A stretch of 64,000 nucleotides of DNA from Massilistercora timonensis (lineage in GTDB: Bacteria; Bacillota; Clostridia; Lachnospirales; Lachnospiraceae). The notes below the pieces were generated by a model, which was not told the origin of the DNA, searched no databases, and saw only the letters and a list, made by a program, of their open reading frames with translations. A program made the translations under genes and the position numbers. The stretch spans positions 1,860,001 through 1,924,000 of the forward strand of contig NZ_LT990039.1 in assembly GCF_900312975.1 (NCBI RefSeq). Direction: 5' to 3'. Of this stretch, positions 42,502 to 52,097 are shown in pieces. Each line of letters begins with the position of its first letter. Position 1 is the stretch's first letter.

Positions 42502-43611
42502 TTACCCTGTCAGATGCCAGCGGTTTTTTCCGTTTCCTTTCGCAGTATAGAGCGCCTTGTCGGCTTGTATGAATAATTCTTCGTAAGTGATCTGCGGATC
42601 ATGGGAAATGACGCCGCCGATGCTGCAGGTGACGTCTGTGTCCAGGCCGGTAAGCTTAAGGGAATGGAGCCGCTGCTGGATCATGGAGCACTTCCGTTCC
42701 AGGGTGTGCACGGTGATGGAACCTTTGATCAGGATCACGAATTCATCGCCGCCGAAGCGTCCGATCAGGTCGGAGACCCGGAAGAGCTGGGGCAGGAAAT
42801 CCCCGATCTTGCGAAGAAGCTGATCGCCGGCATAGTGTCCCAGAGTGTCGTTGATATTTTTGAAATCATCCAGATCGAACAGAAGCAGGGCGCAGTGCTG
42901 GGCGGGAGTCCGGTTCTGCAGGAAGCTGTGGGCAGCTTCCTCAAACGCCTGCTTGTTCAGAATGCCGGACAGGAAATCCTGCTGGCTCAGCTGCTGGTAC
43001 CGCAGACGCAGGTCGAAGTCACTGCTGCGCAGATGAAGAATAGTCTGGGCGATCACCAGTGAGAAAGTAATTCCTACAACGGAGGCAAACACATCATACT
43101 GGGCGATGAAGTGTACTTTGTAAGAGAAGGCCAGGGTGATGTAGAGCGCTTCAAAGACAAAAAGAAGCAGATAGCTTAGTTTCAGCGGCAAGATAAAAAG
43201 AGCAGGCAGGGCCACCGCCAGAGGACCGAAGAAGGAGCCTGGCCGCCCAGGATCTGTGAAAATGTCGATCAATATGATAAAAATGAGAAGGGTTATCTCA
43301 TATAACAGGCATAAAACGAAGATGGTCTTGTAGTTATTTCGTTTACTTTTGCCGTAACAGATGGAAATGACGGCAAACAGAAACGATACCGGGAGGAAGA
43401 GGGAGTGCTGCGGCGTCATGTCCCAGTCTGTGATGATAAACGGAGTCAGCAGAAAAAACAGCAGAAGCAGAAATACAGTACTCACGCTGGCAAGCTGCAG
43501 GAATTTCAGATTTAATTCCGCAATCTCCTGATAGGCAGTATGAAAGTACTGCCTTTTTTTCTCGCGGTCATTCTTCAGATAGGCCCTGAAGGCGTTTCGC
43601 AGACTTTCCAT
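42502..43611 (-). CDS. GGDEF-domain diguanylate cyclase, membrane-bound
   Basis: About six hydrophobic segments (residues 40-200) precede a GGDEF domain with LLFDLDDFKNINDTLGHYAGD and the active-site GRFGGDEFVI. It should make cyclic di-GMP at the membrane, perhaps sensing an envelope signal. I use the ATG at 43611 (MESLRNAFRAYLKND), preceded by GGAGGGAAC; the in-frame extension to 43743 overlaps the promoter region of the divergent MATE gene. No EAL domain is present. A possible RxxD inhibitory site is not obvious. Confidence 0.9.
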   Translation of the reverse strand: MESLRNAFRAYLKNDREKKRQYFHTAYQEIAELNLKFLQLASVSTVFLLLLFFLLTPFIITDWDMTPQHSLFLPVSFLFAVISICYGKSKRNNYKTIFVLCLLYEITLLIFIILIDIFTDPGRPGSFFGPLAVALPALFILPLKLSYLLLFVFEALYITLAFSYKVHFIAQYDVFASVVGITFSLVIAQTILHLRSSDFDLRLRYQQLSQQDFLSGILNKQAFEEAAHSFLQNRTPAQHCALLLFDLDDFKNINDTLGHYAGDQLLRKIGDFLPQLFRVSDLIGRFGGDEFVILIKGSITVHTLERKCSMIQQRLHSLKLTGLDTDVTCSIGGVISHDPQITYEELFIQADKALYTAKGNGKNRWHLTG

Positions 43612-43779
43612 AGTTCCCTCCGGATCTCCCCACAGGTGTTTTTTATAGTATTTATTATAGTACAGAACTACTTCAAAGCAAAGAGATATTTGGGTAAATA
43701 AACTATACATCCTGAAGGAAAGCGAGTATACTGAACTTGTCATTTTACGGATTATTTACGAAAGAAGGCGTATGATCAT

Positions 43780-45144
43780 ATGAAATTATTAGCGGGGAAG
43801 CGGGACAAAAGCCAGTATCTCTTCAGCAACCGGGACCTGCGGGTGCTGATCCTGCCCCTGATCGTGGAGCAGTTCCTGGCGGTTCTGGTGGGAATGGCGG
43901 ACAGTATCATGGTGGCCAGCGTGGGCGAGGCGGCAGTGTCCGGCGTGTCCCTGGTGGACAACATCATGGTGCTTCTGATCAACCTGTTTGCGGCCCTTGC
44001 CACCGGCGGCGCGGTGGTGGCCGGCCAGTACCTGGGCCAGAAGCGGCAGGAGGGAGCCTGCCGTTCCGCCACGCAGCTGATCTGGTTTATCACCATCTGC
44101 GCGGTGGCGGTTACGCTGGTGATCTATGTCTGCAAGGATTGGATCCTTCACGGGGTGTTCGGCCAGATCGAATCGGACGTGATGGGACATGCCAACACCT
44201 ATCTTCTGATCGTGGCGGCCTCCATCCCCTCTATCGCTTTGTATAACGGCGGGGCGGCTATTTTCCGGACCATGGGCAATTCCCAGATCTCCATGCGGGT
44301 CTCCATTGTGATGAATGCGGTAAATGTAGGCGGCAATGCCATCCTGATCTACGGGTTCCACCGGGGCACGGAAGGTGTGGCTATCCCCACGCTGGTGTCC
44401 AGGATCGTGGCGGCGGTGCTGATCATCATTCTACTGTGCGACCGGCGGCGGGACATTTTCATAGAGGCGAGACTTAAGTACCGGCCGGACTGGTCCCTGA
44501 TCCGGAAGATTTTAAATATCGGCGTGCCGAACGGGCTGGAGAACAGTATGTTCCAGCTGGGCAAGATCATTGTTCTCAGTCTGGTCTCCACCTTTGGAAC
44601 TTACGCCATCGCGGCAAATGCAGTCTCCAACGTGCTGGCTTCTTTCCAGGTGCTGCCGGGCATGGCTATCGCCCTGGCGGTGACCACGGTGATCGCCCGC
44701 TGCGTGGGAGCCGGGGACTATGAGCAGGTGAAGTACTACACGAAGAAGCTTCTTATCATCACCCACATCAGCCTGGTGGCGGCCAATGCCATTATCGTGG
44801 CGCTGCTCCCGGTGATCCTGCGGGCTTACAACCTGTCCGACATTACGGCGAAGACTACGGAGCAGATCATCATTTTCTATGCGGTGTGCTGCATCCTGTT
44901 CTGGCCCATGTCCTTCACCATCCCGGCAACCTTCCGGGCTTCCGGCGACGCCAGGATGTGCATGATCATTTCCGTGGTGTCCATGTGGATCTTCCGGATC
45001 ATTTTCAGTTATATCCTGGGGAAATATATGGGAATGGGCGTCTTTGGCGTATGGGTGGCCATGATCATCGACTGGCTGTTCCGGGGCGGCTGCTTTATCG
45101 TTCGCTATTACAGCGGGAAATGGAAACATCAGGCCATCTCGTAA
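43780..45144 (+). CDS. MATE-family efflux transporter
   Basis: The 454-residue protein has twelve predicted membrane segments and MATE signatures (LILPLIVEQFLAVLVGMADS, GEAAVSGVSLVDN, GAVVAGQYLGQ). Such proteins export drugs or metabolites using Na+ or H+ gradients. The substrate cannot be read from sequence. GAAAGAAGGCG precedes the start. It is divergent from the diguanylate cyclase. Confidence 0.93.
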   Translation: MKLLAGKRDKSQYLFSNRDLRVLILPLIVEQFLAVLVGMADSIMVASVGEAAVSGVSLVDNIMVLLINLFAALATGGAVVAGQYLGQKRQEGACRSATQLIWFITICAVAVTLVIYVCKDWILHGVFGQIESDVMGHANTYLLIVAASIPSIALYNGGAAIFRTMGNSQISMRVSIVMNAVNVGGNAILIYGFHRGTEGVAIPTLVSRIVAAVLIIILLCDRRRDIFIEARLKYRPDWSLIRKILNIGVPNGLENSMFQLGKIIVLSLVSTFGTYAIAANAVSNVLASFQVLPGMAIALAVTTVIARCVGAGDYEQVKYYTKKLLIITHISLVAANAIIVALLPVILRAYNLSDITAKTTEQIIIFYAVCCILFWPMSFTIPATFRASGDARMCMIISVVSMWIFRIIFSYILGKYMGMGVFGVWVAMIIDWLFRGGCFIVRYYSGKWKHQAIS

Positions 45145-45153
45145 AGTTTTTCA

Positions 45154-45182
45154 TTGTCAAACCATGGCCGCTACTTTATAAT
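45154..45182 (+). promoter_or_regulatory. Sigma-A promoter for guaA
   Basis: TTGTCA (45154-45159) and TATAAT (45177-45182) are spaced by exactly 17 bp; the leader to the start codon is only about 25 nt, too short for a purine riboswitch. Confidence 0.75.
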
Positions 45183-45213
45183 AGATTCATTAAGGCATGA
45201 AGGAGGAGCGCAA

Positions 45214-46761
45214 GTGAAGAGAGAGTTAGTCATCGTCCTGGACTTTGGCGGCCAGTACAATCAGCTGGTGGCAAGGCGCGTCCGGGAGAGTCAGGTATAT
45301 TGTGAGATTTATTCTTATAGAACGGATCTTGAGACCATCAAGAAAATGAATCCCAAAGGGATCATCCTCACCGGCGGCCCCAACAGCTGCTATCTGGAGG
45401 ATTCGCCCACCTATTCCAGAGAGCTTTTTGAGTTGGGGATCCCGGTGCTGGGCCTGTGCTACGGCGCGCAGCTGATGATGCATGTGCTGGGCGGCAAGGT
45501 GGAGCGGGCGGACGTCCGGGAGTACGGCAAGACGGAAGTGCTGGTGGACAAGCAGGATTCCCGGATCTTTGAAAAAGTATCTCCCAAGACCATCTGCTGG
45601 ATGAGCCATTTTGACTACATTTCCCGGATCGCGCCGGGATTTGAGATCACGGCCCACACGGCGGATTGTCCGGTGGCGGCTGCGGAAAATGCTGAGAAAC
45701 AGTTGTATGCTATCCAGTTCCATCCGGAGGTGCTGCACACGGCGGAGGGAAGCAAGATGCTCTACAATTTTGTGCGGAATGTATGCGGCTGTGCCGGGGA
45801 CTGGAGAATGGATTCCTTCGTGGAGAATTCCATCCAGGAGATCCGCGAAAAGGTGGGGGACGGCAAGGTGCTGCTGGCTCTGTCCGGCGGCGTGGATTCT
45901 TCCGTGGCTGCGGGACTTTTGTCCAAGGCTATCGGCAAGCAGCTGACCTGTGTCTTCGTGGATCACGGCCTTCTCAGGAAAAAAGAAGGCGATGAGGTAG
46001 AGGCGGTCTTTGGGCCGACTGGTGATTTCGATCTGAACTTCATCCGGGTTAACGCCCAGGAGCGGTATTATCAGAAGCTGGCCGGAGTGACCGATCCGGA
46101 GCAGAAGCGTAAGATCATCGGCGAGGAATTCATCCGTGTCTTCGAGGAAGAGGCTAAGAAGATCGGAGCCGTGGACTTCCTGGCACAGGGAACCATTTAC
46201 CCGGATGTGGTGGAGAGCGGTCTGGGCGGCGAGTCTGCGGTGATCAAGTCCCATCACAACGTGGGCGGCCTGCCAGATTTCGTAGATTTCAAGGAGATCA
46301 TCGAGCCCCTGCGGGATCTTTTCAAGGACGAGGTGCGAAGCGCCGGTCTGGAGCTGGGGCTTCCCAGAGAGCTGGTGTTCCGTCAGCCATTCCCGGGACC
46401 GGGCCTGGGGGTGCGGATCGTGGGCGAGGTGACTGCCGAGAAGGTGCGGATCGTCCAGGATGCAGACGCCATTTATCGGGAGGAGATCACCAACGCCGGG
46501 ATGGACCAGGAGATCAACCAGTACTTTGCGGCGCTGACCAATATGCGCTCTGTTGGTGTTATGGGGGATGAGCGGACCTATGATTACGCCGTGGCCCTGC
46601 GGGCGGTGAAGACCATTGACTTCATGACCGCTGAGGCGGCGGAGATCCCCTTTGAAGTGCTGCAGAAGGTGATGAGCCGGATTATTAATGAAGTCAAGGG
46701 GGTTAACCGGGTATTCTACGATCTGACCAGTAAACCCCCGGGAACGATAGAGTTTGAATAG
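45214..46761 (+). CDS. guaA: GMP synthase (glutamine-hydrolysing)
   Basis: Converts XMP to GMP with glutamine as nitrogen donor. The 515 residues start with a class I amidotransferase domain: nucleophile C82 in GLCYGAQLM, and H-P-E in [12 protein letters not shown]. Next is the ATP-pyrophosphatase loop LSGGVDSS (about 223-230) and the C-terminal dimer domain with [12 protein letters not shown] and the ending [11 protein letters not shown]. The start is GTG at 45214 after AAGGAGGAGCG; the in-frame upstream frame runs through the promoter. Confidence 0.97.
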   Translation: MKRELVIVLDFGGQYNQLVARRVRESQVYCEIYSYRTDLETIKKMNPKGIILTGGPNSCYLEDSPTYSRELFELGIPVLGLCYGAQLMMHVLGGKVERADVREYGKTEVLVDKQDSRIFEKVSPKTICWMSHFDYISRIAPGFEITAHTADCPVAAAENAEKQLYAIQFHPEVLHTAEGSKMLYNFVRNVCGCAGDWRMDSFVENSIQEIREKVGDGKVLLALSGGVDSSVAAGLLSKAIGKQLTCVFVDHGLLRKKEGDEVEAVFGPTGDFDLNFIRVNAQERYYQKLAGVTDPEQKRKIIGEEFIRVFEEEAKKIGAVDFLAQGTIYPDVVESGLGGESAVIKSHHNVGGLPDFVDFKEIIEPLRDLFKDEVRSAGLELGLPRELVFRQPFPGPGLGVRIVGEVTAEKVRIVQDADAIYREEITNAGMDQEINQYFAALTNMRSVGVMGDERTYDYAVALRAVKTIDFMTAEAAEIPFEVLQKVMSRIINEVKGVNRVFYDLTSKPPGTIEFE

Positions 46762-46770
46762 TAAACAGGG

Positions 46771-46806
46771 AGCCGGGAGACCGCATAAACACTGGGTTTC
46801 CCGGCT
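46771..46806 (+). terminator. Hairpin after guaA
   Basis: AGCCGGGA (46771-46778) pairs with TCCCGGCT (46799-46806). The T-run is weak (TATCATAT), so termination may be partial; a second hairpin at 46883-46923 backs it up. Confidence 0.5.
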
Positions 46807-46882
46807 TATCATATGCTCCGTGGTACTATTTTGGAACTAAAATTGCAATGAGTAAAAATGAATAAAGAGATAGAAATGTGCA

Positions 46883-46923
46883 GAAAGCCGTTTGTTCTTT
46901 TAACTGAGAGCAGGCGGCTTTTT
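46883..46923 (+). terminator. Intrinsic terminator before the 117-residue gene
   Basis: AAAGCCG pairs with CGGCTTT around a 25-nt loop region, followed by TTTT. It ends transcription coming from guaA or from a short unseen transcript. Confidence 0.6.
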
Positions 46924-46976
46924 GGCGTTCTATAAATATATGGCTGCCTGCCAAAAGAGAAAGAGAGGAATTATTT

Positions 46977-47330
46977 ATGAAAAAAATGAGAAAATCCGCT
47001 AGTAATGTGAACAATGCTGTTAATCTGATCTCCGGAGCCTATACCTTGCCCCTGATCGACAAACTGTTTTCCAACAGCCAGAGGATTGAGAATATGGATG
47101 ATGTTTATTTCGCCATAACTGCATTGGTGGATACAGACAGAATCAGCGAGGCGTTCCATATGATAAGAGGATTGTTTGGAATTTCCGGTATGGAATATCC
47201 GCAGGAGATTGCACAGTTGGAAAAATCGGAAGAACTGCAGGAATCTTTTGTGTCGGAATTTATTTTTGATTTTTATGATGTGATAGAGGATAAGAGGATA
47301 GAAACAGAAGAACAGGAAATTCCCGTTTAA
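46977..47330 (+). CDS. Hypothetical protein, 117 aa
   Basis: A soluble 117-residue protein, basic at the start ([17 protein letters not shown]) and acidic at the end. GAAAGAGAGGAAT precedes the ATG. It lies upstream of a truncated Tn1549-type parA gene, so it may be a leftover of an integrated conjugative element. No motif is recognised. Confidence 0.6.
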   Translation: MKKMRKSASNVNNAVNLISGAYTLPLIDKLFSNSQRIENMDDVYFAITALVDTDRISEAFHMIRGLFGISGMEYPQEIAQLEKSEELQESFVSEFIFDFYDVIEDKRIETEEQEIPV

Positions 47331-47466
47331 AATGCGGGAATATTACATAGCCGGAAGGTTTTCAATTTGCGAAAATCATCCGGTTTTTTCATGCCTATTT
47401 TTATACATAGTCATTTCCCTACACGGGAAGATGGCTATTAAATTTTCAGGAAAGGAGGGAACCGTT

Positions 47467-47898
47467 ATGGCGAATTGCAAAGTAATTGCGATTGCCAACC
47501 AGAAAGGCGGAACGGGGAAAACCACCACGACTGTCAACTTAGGGATCGGACTTGCCAGAGAAGGGAAAAAGGTCCTTCTGGTAGACGCTGATCCACAGGG
47601 CGATCTGACCACTTCATTAGGGTGGCCGGAGCAGGATAATCTTTCTGTGACGCTTGCCACACAGTTAGAGGGCATTGTGGCTGACCGGGAAATGGATAGC
47701 CACGCCGGGATTTTACACCATGAGGAAGGCGTTGATCTGATCCCGTCTAACATTGAACTTGCAGGACTGGAAGTTATGCTTGTCAATGCCATGAGCCGGG
47801 AACTGACGCTGAAAAACTATCTGAATGAAGTGAAAAACGGATATGATTACAAAGGAATAATGACAGATACGCTACCAAGTATATTTCCGCCAATATGA
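47467..47898 (+). pseudogene. ParA/Soj ATPase, truncated 5' part
   Basis: The first 128 codons encode a typical ParA: deviant Walker [21 protein letters not shown] (residues 8-27), switch [13 protein letters not shown], and [12 protein letters not shown]. The ORF follows AAAGGAGGGAACC. After KNGYDY the expected Walker B half is missing and the frame stops 16 codons later. The break is at about 47850. The retained part closely resembles parA of Tn1549/CTn-type elements, so this is the scar of a conjugative element. Confidence 0.85.
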
Positions 47899-48060
47899 TA
47901 TAGACTGAAATCCTCCAGATTTTTATTGATGGACAATAACTGATCTGGGAACAAAGTCATAACACGCGCAAATGCCTCAAGCCGTCCCACAAAAGGCGGG
48001 ATACAAGTGATTATAAACGGAATCGTAATTGCAAATACCGTAGAATGCGTTTTAGCGGAA
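47850..48060 (-). pseudogene. Fragment of an ABC-2-type transporter permease
   Basis: On the minus strand about 70 residues read STVFAITIPFIITCIPPF, then a soluble stretch [20 protein letters not shown], then [14 protein letters not shown]. The pattern of membrane segments with GGNxxGS is like Clostridia ABC-2 permeases. Both ends are broken, at parA (47850) and at a sortase fragment (about 48057). The family call is tentative. Confidence 0.45.
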
Positions 48061-48177
48061 GACCCGCAGGTGCTGGTGTTGACTACTTGTTCTTCGGAGT
48101 TTACCGACGCAAGAACTGTGATCCTGGCTTTCATGGAACCGAGTACAGTAAGGGAAGATGTGAGGAATATAAAATGA
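48057..48177 (+). pseudogene. 3' end of a class B-like sortase gene
   Basis: A plus-strand frame reads EDPQVLVLTTCSSEFTDART and ends TVREDVRNIK. The L-(T/S)-T-C with a following D-A-R is the sortase active-site block (catalytic Cys and Arg). Upstream sequence turns into the permease fragment. Its TGA overlaps the ATG of the pilin-like gene in an ATGA arrangement, so the sortase and its pilin substrate once formed an operon. Only about 40 residues remain. Confidence 0.5.
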
Positions 48178-49010
48178 AGAAGAAACGATTCGGAGTCATC
48201 GGAATCGCACTGGCTATACTGTTTCTATTGGGAGCAGCCCCGTCGGTTTTAGCTGCCGGCCTGCCATCTGTTGCCATACCGGTCAAGGTGGAGGTGGAAG
48301 GAGCGGCGCCATCGGTTCCGGAGGAATTTGTGGTTCAAATGGAGGCGGAGGATCCTTCCTATCCAATGCCGGAGGGAAGTGTGGATGGAATCTTTGAAAT
48401 GGTAATTTCGGGAAATTCTTTTATGTCTTTTCCCTCCATGTCCTACACGGAGCCGGGCATTTATACTTATACCATCGAGCAGATAGCGGGTTTGAATCCA
48501 TTATGCGCCTATGACCCATCGGTTTATCATCTGAAAGTATCGGTGACAAATGCGCAGGACGGTTCAGGACTGACGGCGATGGTTGCGCTCCGTTCGGAGG
48601 ATGCGGACGAAAAACTGGCGGAGGCAATGTTTACAAACCGATACGGCACATCGCCCGTTCCACGCGATTCCAACCCGCCCAAGACTGGTGATGAATCCAA
48701 TATATTGCTGTATGGGTATTTGGCGCTTGTAAGTATCGCCGGCCTTGTGGTGAGCGTCGTCATACAGAAAAAGGGGAAAACGGCGCTCAAGCTGATATTG
48801 GGCGCGTTGGCGCAGGAAGGTATACGGCGTGATACTTGCGCTGTTTGCCCGAAAACTGGATTATGCTATGGAACAGCGCCTTGTGATGCTTATTACAGGG
48901 CGCTGTTTTGTATGGGCGGCGATGCGTATGCATACCTCAATACAAGGAAAAGAGAAGACGTGAGACATAGGGTTATGGGAGAGTTACTATGGAGTTCAAA
49001 GACGTTCTAA
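48174..49010 (+). CDS. Secreted pilin-like protein with isopeptide-type domain
   Basis: A signal peptide (MKKKRFGVIGIALAILFLLG, cleavage after VLAA) is followed by a domain like the streptococcal pilin linker domain (Spy0128 type): FVVQMEAEDPSYPMPEGSVD, then GIYTYTIEQIAG and YDPSVYHLKVSVT. A sorting region NPPKTGDESN plus a membrane segment (about residues 175-195) and K-rich tail follows. The frame then continues for about 75 unusual residues to overlap the next gene by 22 bp, which suggests loss of the native stop after IQKKGKTA. The sortase remnant lies directly upstream. Confidence 0.75.
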   Translation: MKKKRFGVIGIALAILFLLGAAPSVLAAGLPSVAIPVKVEVEGAAPSVPEEFVVQMEAEDPSYPMPEGSVDGIFEMVISGNSFMSFPSMSYTEPGIYTYTIEQIAGLNPLCAYDPSVYHLKVSVTNAQDGSGLTAMVALRSEDADEKLAEAMFTNRYGTSPVPRDSNPPKTGDESNILLYGYLALVSIAGLVVSVVIQKKGKTALKLILGALAQEGIRRDTCAVCPKTGLCYGTAPCDAYYRALFCMGGDAYAYLNTRKREDVRHRVMGELLWSSKTF

Positions 49011-49951
49011 ACCGATATATGGAGCGGACCGGATGCTCCGCCAGGGATCTGGCGGAACGCTCCGGCCTGTCCACAGCTACAATTAGCCGATATCGCTCTG
49101 GAGACCGTGTGCCGGAAGCAGATTCCAGGCAATTGGAGAATTTAGCCAAGGGGATTGCGGCGATAGCAGCCGAAAAGAAAATTCGGGAGATGGAAGAGGA
49201 AGCGGTTCGGCAGGCGCTCTCCGAGCAGGCACAGGGGCCTGGTATCGAGATAGAAAAACTCAGATTGAATTTTGATACCCTGCTGAAGACATTGTCCGTC
49301 AGCGTATCCGATCTTGCGCGTTTTTTGAGCTACGATCCTTCGTACCTGTCCCGTATCCGAAAGGGGCAGCGCAAGCTGTCCGATCCTCAAAAATTTACGG
49401 CGGATGCCTTTTTAAAGCTTGATGCAAAAACAGAAGGTACAAGGCGGTCAATCCTGTCATCCCTGCCGCTCTACACGGCCGACGATGAGCTTGTCTTTCA
49501 GGTTTTGAGGGACAATCGTGTTTCGGAGAAAAACCAGATCAGGATCATGGAACATATTGCTTTTCAAAGGGAATTGACGGAAGAAATTCTATCCCACGAC
49601 TCCATCTTTGAAGCGTATCCCAACTTTTCAAAAGATGAGTTTGCCCAATACCCCATGACGCTATCCTTGGCTGGCGCTTTTTATGAAGAGGATATCGTCT
49701 ACACCTATGAGCAATATCGGGAACATCTGGAGATGATGAAGCGCTTTTCTCAGATGCATAAAAACTACCATATTGAGGAAAACAAATCTCCTGCGTTCCG
49801 CCATATCCAAATTCTTATCCATGAGGGAAGCTGGGCGATCGTGTCCAAGGAAAAAACGCCGGCGATTCATTTTGTTATCCGGCACCCCAAAATGCGAGAA
49901 GCCATGGAAAACATCACAATGCCCATTGTGGAAGGGGAAGAGTATAAATGA
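48989..49951 (+). CDS. XRE-family transcriptional regulator with two HTH regions
   Basis: The first 55 residues form a Cro/C1-type helix-turn-helix (CSARDLAERSGLSTATISRYRSG), and a second HTH lies near residues 100-130 (SVSDLARFLSYDPSYLSRIRKG). The remaining 180 residues are a helical effector part without a known ligand motif. The start overlaps the pilin-like frame. It may control the neighbouring surface genes. A large terminator follows. Confidence 0.82.
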   Translation: MEFKDVLNRYMERTGCSARDLAERSGLSTATISRYRSGDRVPEADSRQLENLAKGIAAIAAEKKIREMEEEAVRQALSEQAQGPGIEIEKLRLNFDTLLKTLSVSVSDLARFLSYDPSYLSRIRKGQRKLSDPQKFTADAFLKLDAKTEGTRRSILSSLPLYTADDELVFQVLRDNRVSEKNQIRIMEHIAFQRELTEEILSHDSIFEAYPNFSKDEFAQYPMTLSLAGAFYEEDIVYTYEQYREHLEMMKRFSQMHKNYHIEENKSPAFRHIQILIHEGSWAIVSKEKTPAIHFVIRHPKMREAMENITMPIVEGEEYK

Positions 49952-49993
49952 GGCTAAATCCGAGTCCCTTGCGTTTGAAAAATGGGTATAAAT

Positions 49994-50055
49994 AAACCAG
50001 GCATTCCCTGCTTGCACAGCCTTAGCTGGATACAAGTAAGGAATGCCTGGTTTTG
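49994..50055. terminator. Strong bidirectional terminator
   Basis: AAACCAGGCATTCC (49994-50007) pairs perfectly with GGAATGCCTGGTTT (50040-50053), with A- and T-tracts at either end. It serves the HTH gene and the opposing lipoprotein gene. Confidence 0.85.
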
Positions 50056-50068
50056 CGATGTGCCTTTT

Positions 50069-50518
50069 TTACTCCATCGCTTCCCTGTACTCTGGATATG
50101 TTTCTTGGATTTTCCGCGCCAGATCCCAAATCTCCTCGTCGCCGGAAAGCACATAGGATGTTCCGCCGGCGCCATGGAACCGGTTTTCATCAAACCAGAA
50201 GAGGCAGGTATCCCCATCCGCTGTCTCAAACTCCAGGATCCGGCTGTCTGTAGAGCCGCTGAAAGCTTTGGATACAATGGTCGTTTCCCGTAATGCCTGC
50301 AGGATTTCGGAGATGATTTCTTCATCCGTCGTTTCGTAGCGTCCCAGGATGTTATCGTTGTGATGATAGGTAAGCGCGACCGGCAGCTCTTCCAGCGACT
50401 GATCCAGAAATTCCTGCTGGCTTTCGGTGCAATAGGCCCGAAGCGATGTGTCTTTTGGGGAACACCCCGCCAGTACGCACAATAAAATCAGCAAAACGGT
50501 AATTTTAATCCTCTTCAT
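50069..50518 (-). CDS. Small lipoprotein, 149 aa
   Basis: A lipoprotein signal peptide ends in the lipobox LAGC (residues 16-19, MKRIKITVLLILLCVLAGCS). The mature part is acidic with ILEFETADGDTCLFWFDENR, resembling small DUF4829/DUF5301-like beta proteins, no firm family. GAAAGGGAT precedes the ATG. It is downstream of a membrane LuxR regulator on the same strand with a 19-bp gap, so they are co-transcribed. Confidence 0.8.
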   Translation of the reverse strand: MKRIKITVLLILLCVLAGCSPKDTSLRAYCTESQQEFLDQSLEELPVALTYHHNDNILGRYETTDEEIISEILQALRETTIVSKAFSGSTDSRILEFETADGDTCLFWFDENRFHGAGGTSYVLSGDEEIWDLARKIQETYPEYREAME

Positions 50519-50537
50519 CCGAATCCCTTTCTGACTG

Positions 50538-51977
50538 TCATAGCCTGCGCTGTTTTTCTATGTAGAGCTGGTACAATCCCATGCGTGATTTTACACCCGC
50601 TTTCTCATAGATCGCCGCGATATGCCGCTGACAGGTTCGCCGGGATAGATACAGTCCATCTGCGATCTCCTGAATACTTTCCTCTGAATTGACCAGCTTG
50701 TCAAATACTTCGGTTTCCTTGGGCGTAAGGATAAACAGCTCCGACAAAAGACGGAACGCTTCCTGAGGGTCCAGGTCTGTCGGGATATCCTTGGGGGTGC
50801 CGGATGAAACCGGCATCCAGGCTGTATAAAGATAGATGACTACGCTGACGGCCACAAACAGGACCAGTGCCAGAATGATGGATGCCATGCCATTGCTGTC
50901 AGAAACAAGCAGCGCTACAGAGGCGTTGGTAAGCAAAGCGGCGCTCACGTTATTCATGGCGCGCCCCATACCGGCCCACAGCGCTGGCGTGGGCATATGG
51001 CGGGCAAAATCCAGAAAGCTGGTGGTGAAGAATACCACGAAAAATCCAGCCGAAAGATAAAATACGATCAGGCCGATCAAAAACGGGCCGCCCAGCTTGA
51101 GTACTACCAAACAGATGACGGACATCAGCATGACGCAGTACATCATCATGGCCATAAATTTCCGCTTTCGGATATCAAAAAGAAAGCCGGCAGAAAGGCC
51201 GCTTACCGCCAGCAAAAGCCGCGGCCATTGCCCGATGTCAGTGCCTGCTGTATGATGCATGGTGACCGCGTTGTCCAGCGTACTGAAGATACATGCCATC
51301 AGGATGACAAGCAGTGCAAGGAGTCCGCCGGCGGCGATCTTCTTTCGGGTTCCCTTCCCATCATCCTCTATGGCGGGGGACTGGAGTTCTTCCGCTTCTG
51401 CGTTTTCCTGGCGGCAAAGCCTTTCTGCCTTCAGCAACAGCGCTAACGCTACAAGGGCAAAGAGTGAAAGTATCAAGGCTTCCGCAGTTTCCAGATCCAC
51501 AAGATTGTTATTTAGAAACTGCAGGAAGATCCCAAGGGCATAGGAGACACCAACCATACGCGCCAGATGGGTGCGATCCCTCGCCAGTTTGAAAAACAGG
51601 TAGTGGGCCGCGCTTCCCAATATCCCCAGAAACAGGAACAATGCCATTCCGGAGAGCAGAGTGGACGAATAAGAAACATGTTTTTGAACCAAAAAATTGC
51701 ATACTGCCGCTGCTAGTGCAAGGATAAAAAGTCCAACGATTTGTACCCGCCTTTTCAAAAAGCGATGAAACAGCGGATAGAGCAAAAAACCGACAGCGCT
51801 TATTCCTAACGCGTAGTTTTGCGCAATCACCGTTTTTTCTTCCCCTGCCGTAAGCGAGATCATATTCACATATAGGTACTCGGCTCCAAGAAATAGAAAA
51901 GTAAAAACACTAAGCAGCAGAATCGCATAAATGGATTTTGGAATTGTGAAGCTTTTCTTTATTACCATACGTCCCAT
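50538..51977 (-). CDS. Membrane-bound LuxR-type regulator
   Basis: About twelve hydrophobic segments, arranged like a major-facilitator protein, precede a C-terminal LuxR-family helix-turn-helix (LTPKETEVFDKLVNSEESIQ, IADGLYLSRRTCQRHIAAIY). Such MFS-LuxR fusions are common in gut Clostridia and Actinobacteria and are thought to sense a ligand through the membrane part. I use the ATG at 51977 after AAAGGGGGTGGA; the ATG at 51968 is an alternative. It lies upstream (on the opposite strand) of the surface-protein array, so regulation of that array is plausible but unproven. Confidence 0.85.
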   Translation of the reverse strand: MGRMVIKKSFTIPKSIYAILLLSVFTFLFLGAEYLYVNMISLTAGEEKTVIAQNYALGISAVGFLLYPLFHRFLKRRVQIVGLFILALAAAVCNFLVQKHVSYSSTLLSGMALFLFLGILGSAAHYLFFKLARDRTHLARMVGVSYALGIFLQFLNNNLVDLETAEALILSLFALVALALLLKAERLCRQENAEAEELQSPAIEDDGKGTRKKIAAGGLLALLVILMACIFSTLDNAVTMHHTAGTDIGQWPRLLLAVSGLSAGFLFDIRKRKFMAMMMYCVMLMSVICLVVLKLGGPFLIGLIVFYLSAGFFVVFFTTSFLDFARHMPTPALWAGMGRAMNNVSAALLTNASVALLVSDSNGMASIILALVLFVAVSVVIYLYTAWMPVSSGTPKDIPTDLDPQEAFRLLSELFILTPKETEVFDKLVNSEESIQEIADGLYLSRRTCQRHIAAIYEKAGVKSRMGLYQLYIEKQRRL

Positions 51978-52097
51978 TCCACCCCCTTTCTCCGCAATGG
52001 TACAATTATAAACCATTATACTATAAACGGCATGGATTTTCAACGATTTCGGTCGGTTAGAGACTTTTTTTCGCTGACGTTTTTGCGGAATATACAA

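Noticed and set aside
45160-45213. Purine riboswitch before guaA
   Set aside because: The promoter leaves a leader of only about 25 nt.
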